A stretch of DNA of 5,496 nt. It comes from Elusimicrobiota bacterium. GTDB taxonomy: Bacteria > Elusimicrobiota > Elusimicrobia > UBA1565 > UBA9628. Below the pieces are notes generated by a model. The model searched no databases, was not told where the DNA came from, and saw nothing but the letters and a program-made list of their open reading frames with translations. Location of the stretch: positions 1 to 5,496 of the forward strand of contig JACQBB010000324.1 in assembly GCA_016194625.1 (NCBI GenBank). The letters run 5' to 3'. Every line of letters starts with the position of its first letter. The first letter of the stretch is position 1. The position numbers and the translations under genes were made by a program. Shown here one piece after another: positions 1-5,496 of the stretch.

Positions 1-1
1 C

Positions 2-1840
2 CTGCTCGACACCGACGAGGTCTTCGAGGTCCCGTACATGGCCTCGAAGCTCTCCGTCTCGGCGGCCCCCACGCGCATCCTCGACGCCAAGGACCGCGTG
101 ATCGCGGAGTTCTCCGTCGAGAAGGGCCAGTACGTCCGCTCCGCCGACGACCTGCCCGCCTACCTCAAGAAGGCCATCGTCGCCAGCGAGGACGCGCACT
201 TCTACGACCACCACGGCATCGACTGGCGCGCGACGGCGCGCGCGGCCGCGGTCACGCTCCTGCGCGTGCGCCGCCAGCAGGGCGGCAGCACGCTGACCCA
301 GCAGCTGGCCAAGCAGATGTTCACGACGCGCAAGAAGACCCTGGGGCGCAAGATCTTCGAGTTCTTCTGCGCGCGCAAGCTCGAGGAGAAGTTCACCAAG
401 GACCAGATCCTGCTGATGTACTTCAACCTGGCCTACTTCGGCCACGGCTGCTTCGGCGTGGAGTCGGCGGCGCGCTACTACTTCGGCAAGCCCGCGTCCG
501 CGCTGGAGGTAGGCGAGGCCGCGATGCTCGTGGGCATCATCCCGAACCCGAACAAGTACTCGCCGCTCGATCGTCCCGAGCTGGCCAAGGCGCGCCTGCG
601 CACGGTGCTCAAGCGCATGGTCAAGAACGGCTTCGTGCCGGATTCGGCGCTCGACCGCATCGAGTCCGAGTTCTGGGCGTCGTTCGAGCGCCGCCTGAGG
701 ACGCGCGAGGTCTCGTTCTGGCGCACGCGCGTCAACGAGGCGCCCTACGTCGTCGAGTTCGTGCGCCGCCAGATGCTGAAGAGCGTCACCAAGGAGCGCC
801 TGCTCAAGGGCGGCCTGACGATCCGCACGACCTTCGACCTGGACGCGCAGAAGGGCGCGCAGGACGCGCTCGCCGAGCGCCTGGCCAAGGAGAACGACCC
901 CGACGCCGAGCCCGACGAGGACGGCGAGCCCGCCGGCAAGCGCGGTCCCGTCGAGGGGGCGCTCGTCGCCCTGCGCCCGGCCGACGGCGCCCTGCTCGCG
1001 CTGGTCGGCGGCTCCGGCTTTTCGTTCCAGAACCAGCTCGACCGCGCGATGGACGGCCGCCGCCTGATGGGCTCGTCGGTGAAGCCTTATGTGTATTCCG
1101 TCGCGTTCGAGAGCGGCAAGGCCGCCCCGGAGACGAAGTACCTGGACGCGCCGATCACCTTCCCGCTGCCCGGCGGCCGCAAGTGGTCGCCGCACAACTA
1201 CGGCAACAAGTACTTCGGCGAGGTGCGCCTGGACTTCGCGCTGTGGAAGTCGCTGAACTCGGTCGCGATCAAGCTGCTCAAGGACGTCGACATCGACGCG
1301 GTGCGCTCCGCCCTGTCGCTCGGGACCGGCGTCCCGCTGGACCGCTTCCCGCGCAACCTGTCGCTCGCGCTGGGCACCGCCGACCTGGCGCCGGTGCAGA
1401 TGGCCCAGGCCTTCGCCGTCTTCGCCAACGGCGGGCACGCGGTGCGCGCGTGGTGGCTGCGCGGCGTCGAGGACCGCGACGGCAAGACCATCATCCCCGG
1501 CCTGGAGCCCAAGGACCCCGGCCCCGTCGTGTTCAAGCCCGAGACGGTCAAGACGATGGTCACGGTCATGAAGGGCGTCCTCGGCCCCGAGGGCTCGGCC
1601 TACTCCTCGGCCCGCAAGACCGGCTTCAACATCCCCGCCGCCGGCAAGACCGGCACCACCAACGAGTACCGCGACGCCTGGTTCTCCGGCGTCACCCCCG
1701 ACCTGGCCGCCTCCGTCTGGCTCGGCCACGACGACGGCGTCCCCATGTCCCCCGGCAAAGCCGGCGGCGCCATCTCCGCCCCCGTCTGGATGCGTTTCGT
1801 GAAGTCCTACTACCTGTCCCGGCCGACGAAGGATTTTTGA
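2..1840 (+). CDS. Class A penicillin-binding protein (PBP1A-type, GT51 + transpeptidase), 5'-partial
   Basis: Bifunctional peptidoglycan synthase that polymerises lipid II glycan strands and cross-links stem peptides on the periplasmic face of the inner membrane. The frame is open to the left window edge, so the ATG at 38 is probably internal and the cytoplasmic tail and transmembrane anchor lie upstream. Numbering from that ATG: GT51 motif 1 is SEDAHFYDHHG with catalytic Glu51; motif 2 is QGGSTLTQQ (81-89); motif 3 is RKIFE with the expected second Glu at 108, and the 57-residue spacing equals E233/E290 of E. coli PBP1b. Motif 4 is YFGHGCFGVESAA (133-145). The transpeptidase has SSVK (nucleophile Ser346, Lys349), SLN (405-407) and KTGT (537-540). 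An acidic, Asp/Glu/Pro-rich linker (about 283-300) separates the two halves. The protein ends soon after the transpeptidase domain, and its TGA stop abuts the mobile element. Family equivalents are called mrcA/ponA; orthology to one of them is not proven. Confidence 0.96.
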   Translation: MLDTDEVFEVPYMASKLSVSAAPTRILDAKDRVIAEFSVEKGQYVRSADDLPAYLKKAIVASEDAHFYDHHGIDWRATARAAAVTLLRVRRQQGGSTLTQQLAKQMFTTRKKTLGRKIFEFFCARKLEEKFTKDQILLMYFNLAYFGHGCFGVESAARYYFGKPASALEVGEAAMLVGIIPNPNKYSPLDRPELAKARLRTVLKRMVKNGFVPDSALDRIESEFWASFERRLRTREVSFWRTRVNEAPYVVEFVRRQMLKSVTKERLLKGGLTIRTTFDLDAQKGAQDALAERLAKENDPDAEPDEDGEPAGKRGPVEGALVALRPADGALLALVGGSGFSFQNQLDRAMDGRRLMGSSVKPYVYSVAFESGKAAPETKYLDAPITFPLPGGRKWSPHNYGNKYFGEVRLDFALWKSLNSVAIKLLKDVDIDAVRSALSLGTGVPLDRFPRNLSLALGTADLAPVQMAQAFAVFANGGHAVRAWWLRGVEDRDGKTIIPGLEPKDPGPVVFKPETVKTMVTVMKGVLGPEGSAYSSARKTGFNIPAAGKTGTTNEYRDAWFSGVTPDLAASVWLGHDDGVPMSPGKAGGAISAPVWMRFVKSYYLSRPTKDF

Positions 1841-1866
1841 GGGTCAGGCCTTAACTTATTTGACTT
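1841..1866 (+). repeat. Left terminal inverted repeat of the element
   Basis: It begins GGGTCAGGCCTTAACTTA and pairs with 2705-2730 read on the opposite strand, 25 of 26 positions matching; the single difference is T at 1852 against A in the partner. Two further outward bases, GA at 1839-1840, also pair, and they are the last two bases of the PBP stop codon TGA. The transposase stop codon (TAA on the minus strand, 1858-1856) lies inside this repeat, so the last transposase codons and the element end are shared sequence. Confidence 0.9.
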
Positions 1867-2659
1867 GTTGCGTTAATGCGCGACTGACGATGGTCAGCGA
1901 AACTTTCAGATGCCGAGCGATATCGGTCGGTCGATGACCGAGTCTCGATGCCGATAGTGAAATCGCCCGCCGAACCTGACTGACGGGCCTTCGTCGGGAA
2001 CCCGACAGTACTTCGCCGGGTTCGATGCCATACCTTCCCGATACATTCCGGACGATTTCGTCCATTGAGGCTGACGGACGATCTTCGGTTCTCAGGAGAT
2101 CCGGCGGGATTTCTGCATCAAGGGACGGCCAGGGTTCGAAGTCTTGATTTGAGAGGCAAGACTCGGGCTCGACCGGCCAATGACCGCGCACGCTTTCCGG
2201 AAGGAGGCCGTTTTCGACTAGCCAGGGTTGAGGATTCAAACTCGACCAGGGCCAATCCGCCGCCGTGCTCCTCAGGCCGGCTCGTACGGGATTCTCATGG
2301 ATATATTTGACCAGGCGGGCCAGATACAATTCATCAGTGCACAGAAATGCTTTGTAACGCGCCTGGAAGAGATGTCCTTCCCGATCATGTCGGGCGTTGA
2401 AAGTTAGAGAGTACTTCGTGAGTATCCGGTGCATTATCCTGCTGAGCGGCGTGCTGGGAGTCCGGATCGCGAGGTGGAAATGGTTCCCCATCAAACAGTA
2501 AGCGAACAGTTGGAAGGGGAGCTGACGGTGGACTTCGGCTAAGACGCTCAGGAACAACAAGCGATCGTCATCATCGACGAAGACCTCGCGTCCGTCGACG
2601 CCGCGGGCCATCGCATGATAGGTCGCACCGGGATAATGTATTCTTGGGGGCCGAGGCAT
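1856..2659 (-). CDS. Y1/HUH transposase, IS200-like/RAYT class, with C-terminal helix-turn-helix
   Basis: 267-residue single-strand DNA transposase. The start is ATG at 2659 because the product then begins MPRPPRIHYPGATYH, the usual opening of this family; an upstream in-frame ATG at 2695 would add 12 unlike residues. The N-terminal Y1 domain (about 1-130) has MGNHFHLAI with the metal-binding HUH pair His60/His62, followed by GHLFQARYKAF and KYIHENPVRAGL. Tyr102 is the best candidate nucleophile, with Tyr119 as an alternative; an alignment is needed to decide. A second domain (about 200-267) has GRYGIEP, SRRRPVSQVRRAI and a helix-turn-helix at about 243-263 (RPTDIARHLKVSLTIVSRAL), resembling the C-terminal DNA-binding domain of DnaA. 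A modest AGGGA lies about 12 nt upstream of the start. The frame has no visible disruption, and the stop falls inside the left terminal repeat. It is transcribed against its neighbours. Confidence 0.93.
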   Translation of the reverse strand: MPRPPRIHYPGATYHAMARGVDGREVFVDDDDRLLFLSVLAEVHRQLPFQLFAYCLMGNHFHLAIRTPSTPLSRIMHRILTKYSLTFNARHDREGHLFQARYKAFLCTDELYLARLVKYIHENPVRAGLRSTAADWPWSSLNPQPWLVENGLLPESVRGHWPVEPESCLSNQDFEPWPSLDAEIPPDLLRTEDRPSASMDEIVRNVSGRYGIEPGEVLSGSRRRPVSQVRRAISLSASRLGHRPTDIARHLKVSLTIVSRALTQQVK

Positions 2660-2693
2660 GCTTTCATACGTTTTCCCTAGGCAAATTGTTCCC

Positions 2694-2747
2694 ATGCGCC
2701 GAATAAGTCAAATAAGTTTAGGCCTGACCCTCCTCATAATCGCATGC
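2694..2747 (+). other. Lipoprotein signal peptide and lipobox, largely element-encoded
   Basis: Codons 1-18 of the PPC lipoprotein: Met-Arg-Arg n-region, hydrophobic core ISLGLTLLII, and Ala-Cys at the cleavage site (Cys codon 2745-2747). The inverted repeat ends at 2730, so only the last few residues (LLIIAC) are encoded by DNA outside the element. The chimeric nature is read directly from the coordinates; that it works for export is inferred from its composition. Confidence 0.75.
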
Positions 2748-4205
2748 GGCCCCACTCGGGAAGTGGAGCCGAACTACAGCTATCAGCAGGCGACGGCGCT
2801 CAAGCCGGGGGCGACGGGCGTGGGGACGATGAAGAACGCCAAGGAGCCGCATTGGTGGCGGATCGACGCGACGGCGGAGGGCGTGCTGTCGGCGTACGAT
2901 AAGGACCGGCGCGAGCTGATCCGCGTCGACGAGACGACGACGGGCGGGGACGAGCAGATGCCCTCGCTGGGCGTCTCGCCCGGGGTGTACTACCTGACGG
3001 TCGCCAACAAGAACCCGACGGCCAACAACCCGACGCAGGAGTACAAGCTCGTCACCAAGTTCGACGCCGCCAAGGGCCGCGAGCGCCAGCCGGACTACTC
3101 GTCGCTGAGCGCGCAGCCGCTGGAGGCGGGCGGCACGGTGCGCGGATGGTACTGGCCGACGCGCAACCTCCTCATCGACGACCCCGCGGCGCAGGGCGTC
3201 GACCACTGGTTCTCCGTGGACGTGCAGAAGCAGGGGCTGTTCCTGCTGAACGTGGACGTGTCCGAGGTCCCCAAGGTGGACCCGATCCTCGAGGTGTACG
3301 ACACGAACGCGTACAAGCTGACCTCGGTGGACCAGGGCGGCGTCGGCGAGGGGGAGAGCCTGCGCAGCTTCGGCGTGCGCGGCCCGGCGAAGTACTTCCT
3401 GCGCCTGCGCTCGAAGTACGACAACGCCGGCAACCCCGACGCGCCGTTCGACCTGATGACGGAGCTGCTCCCGTACCAGGGGCGCACCGAGTTCGAGCCG
3501 AACAACCAGCGCGCCGACGCGACCCCGTTCGAGCTGGACTCGATCCAGGGGACGATCTCGCCGGCCGGCGACTCGGACTGGTACAAGGTCTCCGTCGGCA
3601 CCGATTCCAAGTTCATCCTGCGCGCCGACGTGACCGGCGTGCCGGGCATGGAGCTGACGCTGGCGCTCAAGGACTCGTTCGGCAACGACCTGGCCGCCGT
3701 GGACAACGCGGGCAAGGAGGCTCCGCAGGTGCTCACCGGCTGGGGCGCGACCAAGGGCGACTATTATCTCGTCGTGGCCGAGAAGACCGGCAAGAAGGCC
3801 GACGCGCGCAGCCCGTACACGCTGAGCAGGAAGCTGATCCCGTGGCAGGCGGGCCTGGAGTGGGAGCCTAACGACTCGACGGCGACCGTCCAGGGCCTCA
3901 AGGTCGGCGACTCGGTGGACGGCTACTTCGCCCCGAAGGGCGACCAGGACTGGTACGAGTTCAACGTGTACCAGAAGGGCGTCTACGAGCTGGAGCTGAC
4001 CGGCGTCATCAACGCCGCCCCGACGGTCACGCTCTTCGACCAGGAATACAAGGAGCTCGCCTCCGCCGCGGCCGCCAAGCCCGGAGAGCCCGTGGTCCTG
4101 TCGCGCGAGCTGGATCGCGGCACCTACGACGTGCGCCTGCGGCCGTCCGACCCCGCGCAGAACAACGTGCGCGACAAGTACTCGTTCCGGGTGAGGGTCA
4201 AGTGA
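2694..4205 (+). CDS. Lipoprotein with four tandem PPC-like beta-sandwich domains
   Basis: 503-residue predicted lipoprotein. The start at 2694 gives a compact signal peptide, MRRISQISLGLTLLIIA, followed by Cys18 (lipobox IIAC). An ATG at 2658 would add 12 residues (MLSYVFPRQIVP) and is possible. Residue +2 is Gly, so an E. coli-type Lol rule would send it to the outer membrane. The mature part reads as four repeats starting at about residues 25 (EPNYS), 132 (QPDYS), 268 (EPNNQ) and 391 (EPNDS). Each has a central D-x-D-W or HW element (HWWRID, DHWFSV, SDWYKV, QDWYEF) and a late G-x-Y strand (GVYYLTV, KYFLRL, GDYYLVV, GTYDVRL), the pattern of bacterial pre-peptidase C-terminal (PPC) domains. 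Repeats 3 and 4 are closest to the consensus. No protease or other catalytic domain is present, so a binding or structural role is inferred. The first 12-13 codons come from the mobile element. No strong ribosome binding site precedes 2694. Confidence 0.9.
   Translation: MRRISQISLGLTLLIIACGPTREVEPNYSYQQATALKPGATGVGTMKNAKEPHWWRIDATAEGVLSAYDKDRRELIRVDETTTGGDEQMPSLGVSPGVYYLTVANKNPTANNPTQEYKLVTKFDAAKGRERQPDYSSLSAQPLEAGGTVRGWYWPTRNLLIDDPAAQGVDHWFSVDVQKQGLFLLNVDVSEVPKVDPILEVYDTNAYKLTSVDQGGVGEGESLRSFGVRGPAKYFLRLRSKYDNAGNPDAPFDLMTELLPYQGRTEFEPNNQRADATPFELDSIQGTISPAGDSDWYKVSVGTDSKFILRADVTGVPGMELTLALKDSFGNDLAAVDNAGKEAPQVLTGWGATKGDYYLVVAEKTGKKADARSPYTLSRKLIPWQAGLEWEPNDSTATVQGLKVGDSVDGYFAPKGDQDWYEFNVYQKGVYELELTGVINAAPTVTLFDQEYKELASAAAAKPGEPVVLSRELDRGTYDVRLRPSDPAQNNVRDKYSFRVRVK
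2705..2730 (-). repeat. Right terminal inverted repeat of the element
   Basis: Read on the minus strand it begins GGGTCAGGCCTAAACTTA, matching the left end with one mismatch. On the plus strand it lies in frame within the lipoprotein gene and encodes roughly residues 4-13 of its signal peptide (ISQISLGLTL). It uses ATA, AGT, CAA and TTA codons that are unusual beside the G/C-ending codons of the rest of that gene. A short direct repeat, AATAAGT, occurs twice here (2702-2708 and 2711-2717). Confidence 0.9.
4192..4205 (+). promoter_or_regulatory. Ribosome binding site and GTGA stop/start overlap
   Basis: GAGGG near 4193-4197 lies about 5 nt before the GTG start at 4202. The start codon shares bases with the TGA stop of the upstream lipoprotein gene (4203-4205). 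The close Shine-Dalgarno and the 4-nt overlap support the GTG start and suggest termination-reinitiation coupling between the two lipoproteins. Confidence 0.75.
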
Positions 4206-4705
4206 GGCCGGCCTCGCTGGCGCTGGCGTCCGCGCTGGCGTTCGCGGCTTGCGCGCCCGGCCGCGGCGCGGCTCCCGCCGGCCCCGCGCAGGCGGGAGAG
4301 TCCGTCGAGGCCCCCAAGCGCCCGCGCTTCGAGGAGCCGCCCGAGGTCAAGGACCCGAACTTCATCCTGGTGGTGTCGGAGACGGTCCCCAACCCCGACG
4401 ACGACGGGATCTCCTACACGAAGGTGTTCGTCGACGGCAAGGAGGCCGGCAAGACCGGCGTCGGCCGCAAGGCCGACGAGCGCACGCTCAAGCTGAAGCT
4501 TCCCATCGGCAACCAGCCGGTGCGCCTGGAGCATTGGGTCCTGCCGGGCGTCGGCGAGTGGACCCGCCTGGACGACGCGCTGCAGCCGCGCGAGCGCTTC
4601 GTCCGCGTCGAGGAAGGCACCGTCGCCCGCCTCGAGCTGCGCTTCGCCGAGGGCGAGGCGTCCAACACCCTCACGCTGAGCCGCGTCCCCGCGCCCGCGC
4701 CTTAG
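4202..4705 (+). CDS. Small lipoprotein of unknown function, translationally coupled
   Basis: 167 residues from a GTG start at 4202 that overlaps the upstream TGA stop (GTGA), with a GAGGG ribosome binding site in the last codons of the preceding gene about 5 nt ahead. This arrangement implies translational coupling and a shared role with the PPC lipoprotein. The signal peptide MRPASLALASALAFAA leads to lipobox FAAC with Cys17; the next residue is Ala, compatible with the outer membrane. A low-complexity Ala/Gly/Pro linker (about 18-35) tethers a beta-rich domain (about 50-160) that opens NFILVVSETVPNPDDDG. It includes VFVDGKEAGKT (75-85), faintly reminiscent of PEGA-type surface domains, then LEHWVLPG and RERFVRVEEGTVARLELRF. 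I do not recognise the family and assign no function. The stop TAG overlaps the convergent gene's stop. Confidence 0.88.
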   Translation: MRPASLALASALAFAACAPGRGAAPAGPAQAGESVEAPKRPRFEEPPEVKDPNFILVVSETVPNPDDDGISYTKVFVDGKEAGKTGVGRKADERTLKLKLPIGNQPVRLEHWVLPGVGEWTRLDDALQPRERFVRVEEGTVARLELRFAEGEASNTLTLSRVPAPAP

Positions 4706-5496
4706 CGCGGCCTCGGCTTCAGGGCCAGGCCCGCGCGTCCGTTCTTCTTGCGCGCCCCGTCGCGCGCCGCCAGGCGCTTCTCGAGCAGGGCGTTCTCGGC
4801 CAGCGCCGTGCGCACCGCCGGGTCGTCCGGGGCCAGCGCCGCGGCGCGGGCCGCGGCGGCCTCCGCGGTCTCCAGATCTCCGGCGACGCGCGCGGCCTCG
4901 CACCAGGCGACCAGGTCGGCCACCCGCTCCGGGGTCCGCGCGGCCTGCAGGCTGCGCTCGCGCGCGGCGTCCGCCAGTTCGCCCAGCGCCGCGTAGGCCT
5001 CGGCGCGGCGCGCGTGGACGCGGCCGTGCTCGGGGGCGACCGCGTCCAGGCGCGCGTAGAACTCCAGCGCCTCGCGGGGGCGGCCCAGGTCGGCGGCGGC
5101 CTTGCCGCGCAGATAAAGGGAGGGCGCGTAGACCGCGGCCCCGGGCCACACGCGGCCGGCGGACGCCAGCGCGTCCGCGGGGCGCCCGGCGCGCGACTCG
5201 GCGACGGCGCGGTTGAAGCTGACGTCGGAGGACAGCCACAACCCGGGCCAGACCGCGAGCGCGGCGAAGGCCAGGAACGCGGGGCCCTGCAGAAGGCGGC
5301 GCGCCTCGGCTCCCGCGGGGATGGGCAAGGTCCGCCCCAGCGCGCGCGGTCGCGACAGGGGCGACAGGCCCGCGGCCAGCCCGCCCGCGGCCCAGGCCAG
5401 GAACGCGCCCGCGCCCGCCGCCGGCAGAAGGCCGAACGCGCCGGAGACGGCGGTCGCGGCGAAGGCGCAGGCGAAGGCCGCGGCGAAGCCGGCCTC
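4702..5496 (-). CDS. C-terminal part of a polytopic membrane protein with TPR tail (O-antigen ligase-like?)
   Basis: The minus-strand frame has no stop between 5496 and its TAA at 4704-4702, so this is the 3' part of a longer gene; the TTG at 5328 is unlikely to be the true start. By hand translation the N-terminal visible part is Ala/Phe/Gly-rich and hydrophobic (AAAFACAFAATAVSGAFGLL; AGAFLAWAAGGLAAGL), giving two likely membrane segments. A polar stretch (SPLSRPRALGRTLPIPAGAEARR) follows, then a third segment (GPAFLAFAALAVWPGLWL, about 5290-5230). The remainder is a soluble helical tail with about four TPR-like units (for example SLYLRGKAAADLGRPREALEFY, AAALAPDDPAVRTALAENA) and a basic end (KKNGRAGLALKPRPR). 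Membrane helices followed by TPRs at the C terminus are typical of O-antigen ligase (Wzy_C/WaaL-type) proteins in many environmental bacteria. The catalytic loop is not in view, so that call is tentative. Confidence 0.8.
   Translation of the reverse strand, partial: EAGFAAAFACAFAATAVSGAFGLLPAAGAGAFLAWAAGGLAAGLSPLSRPRALGRTLPIPAGAEARRLLQGPAFLAFAALAVWPGLWLSSDVSFNRAVAESRAGRPADALASAGRVWPGAAVYAPSLYLRGKAAADLGRPREALEFYARLDAVAPEHGRVHARRAEAYAALGELADAARERSLQAARTPERVADLVAWCEAARVAGDLETAEAAAARAAALAPDDPAVRTALAENALLEKRLAARDGARKKNGRAGLALKPRPR

Larger units (their letters stand above)
1841..2730. mobile_element. Single-gene IS200/RAYT-like element with long terminal inverted repeats
   Basis: An 890-bp unit bounded by near-perfect inverted repeats (1841-1866 and 2705-2730) that encloses one Y1-type transposase gene on the minus strand. 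A hand count of one row inside it (1921-1980) gives 58% G+C, against 75% in a row of the adjacent PBP gene (1681-1740), consistent with foreign origin. The outermost bases may be two further out on each side (GA at 1839-1840 pairs with TC at 2731-2732), giving 1839-2732. No clear target-site duplication is visible: the left flank ends ggatttttga and the right flank begins tcctcataat. The transposase frame is intact, so the copy could still be functional. The element lies between the PBP gene and the lipoprotein genes and contributes the 5' end of the latter. Confidence 0.85.

Noticed and set aside
38..40. ATG at 38 as the true PBP start
   Set aside because: The frame is open to the window edge with PBP-like sequence before it, and a start here would omit the membrane anchor; it is probably an internal Met.
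1183..1854. Long alternative-frame ORFs (for example 1183-1854 plus, 3146-3871 plus, 4124-5239 minus)
   Set aside because: They are Arg/Gly/Pro/Ala-rich frame shadows typical of high-G+C DNA and lie within well-supported genes.
2632..2637. GATAAT as a -10 box driving the lipoprotein from inside the element
   Set aside because: The expected -35 position (catcgc) is a poor match, and the bases encode conserved transposase residues on the other strand; not enough for a promoter call.
2705..2725. TTGACT in the terminal repeat as a -35 box for the transposase
   Set aside because: No acceptable -10 hexamer is found at 16-18 nt spacing, so the match may be chance.
1831..2740. Target-site duplication flanking the element
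   Set aside because: ggatttttga and tcctcataat share no direct repeat; only GA/TC are complementary, which extends the inverted repeat instead.
4697..4708. GCGC-CTTA-GCGC hairpin at the convergent gene junction as a terminator
   Set aside because: The stem is only 4 bp, has no U-tract and arises easily in G+C-rich coding sequence.
5326..5328. TTG at 5328 (minus) as start of a 208-residue gene
   Set aside because: The same frame stays open to 5496 and encodes two further hydrophobic segments, so the gene continues upstream.

Overview
The window is about 70% G+C outside one insert and carries four densely packed protein genes interrupted by a lower-G+C mobile element. Outer-membrane-type lipoproteins, a class A penicillin-binding protein and a probable O-antigen-ligase-like membrane protein point to a diderm (Gram-negative) bacterium. 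The style fits a high-G+C uncultured lineage such as Elusimicrobiota or a myxobacterium-like group, but the sequence alone does not settle taxonomy.

Layout: (1) 2-1840 (+), a class A PBP (glycosyltransferase GT51 plus transpeptidase) whose 5' end lies off the window. (2) About 1841-2730, a single-gene mobile element with a 26-bp terminal inverted repeat (25/26 matches). It encodes, on the minus strand, a Y1/HUH transposase of the IS200-like/RAYT class with an added C-terminal helix-turn-helix domain. (3) 2694-4205 (+), a lipoprotein made of four tandem PPC-like beta domains. Its start codon and most of its signal peptide are written inside the element's right end. (4) 4202-4705 (+), a small lipoprotein overlapping the previous gene by 4 nt (translational coupling). 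(5) 4702-5496 (-), the C-terminal part of a polytopic membrane protein with a TPR tail, convergent with gene 4 and overlapping it by 3 nt; it continues past the window edge.

Working picture (inference): the PBP gene and the two lipoprotein genes may once have formed one envelope-biogenesis transcription unit. A RAYT-like element then landed at the 3' end of the PBP gene. The insertion appears to have been tolerated because its left end lies at the PBP stop codon and its right end supplies an in-frame start and hydrophobic core for the downstream lipoprotein signal peptide. No tRNA, rRNA, CRISPR array or convincing terminator was seen, and there is no non-coding stretch longer than about 50 bases.
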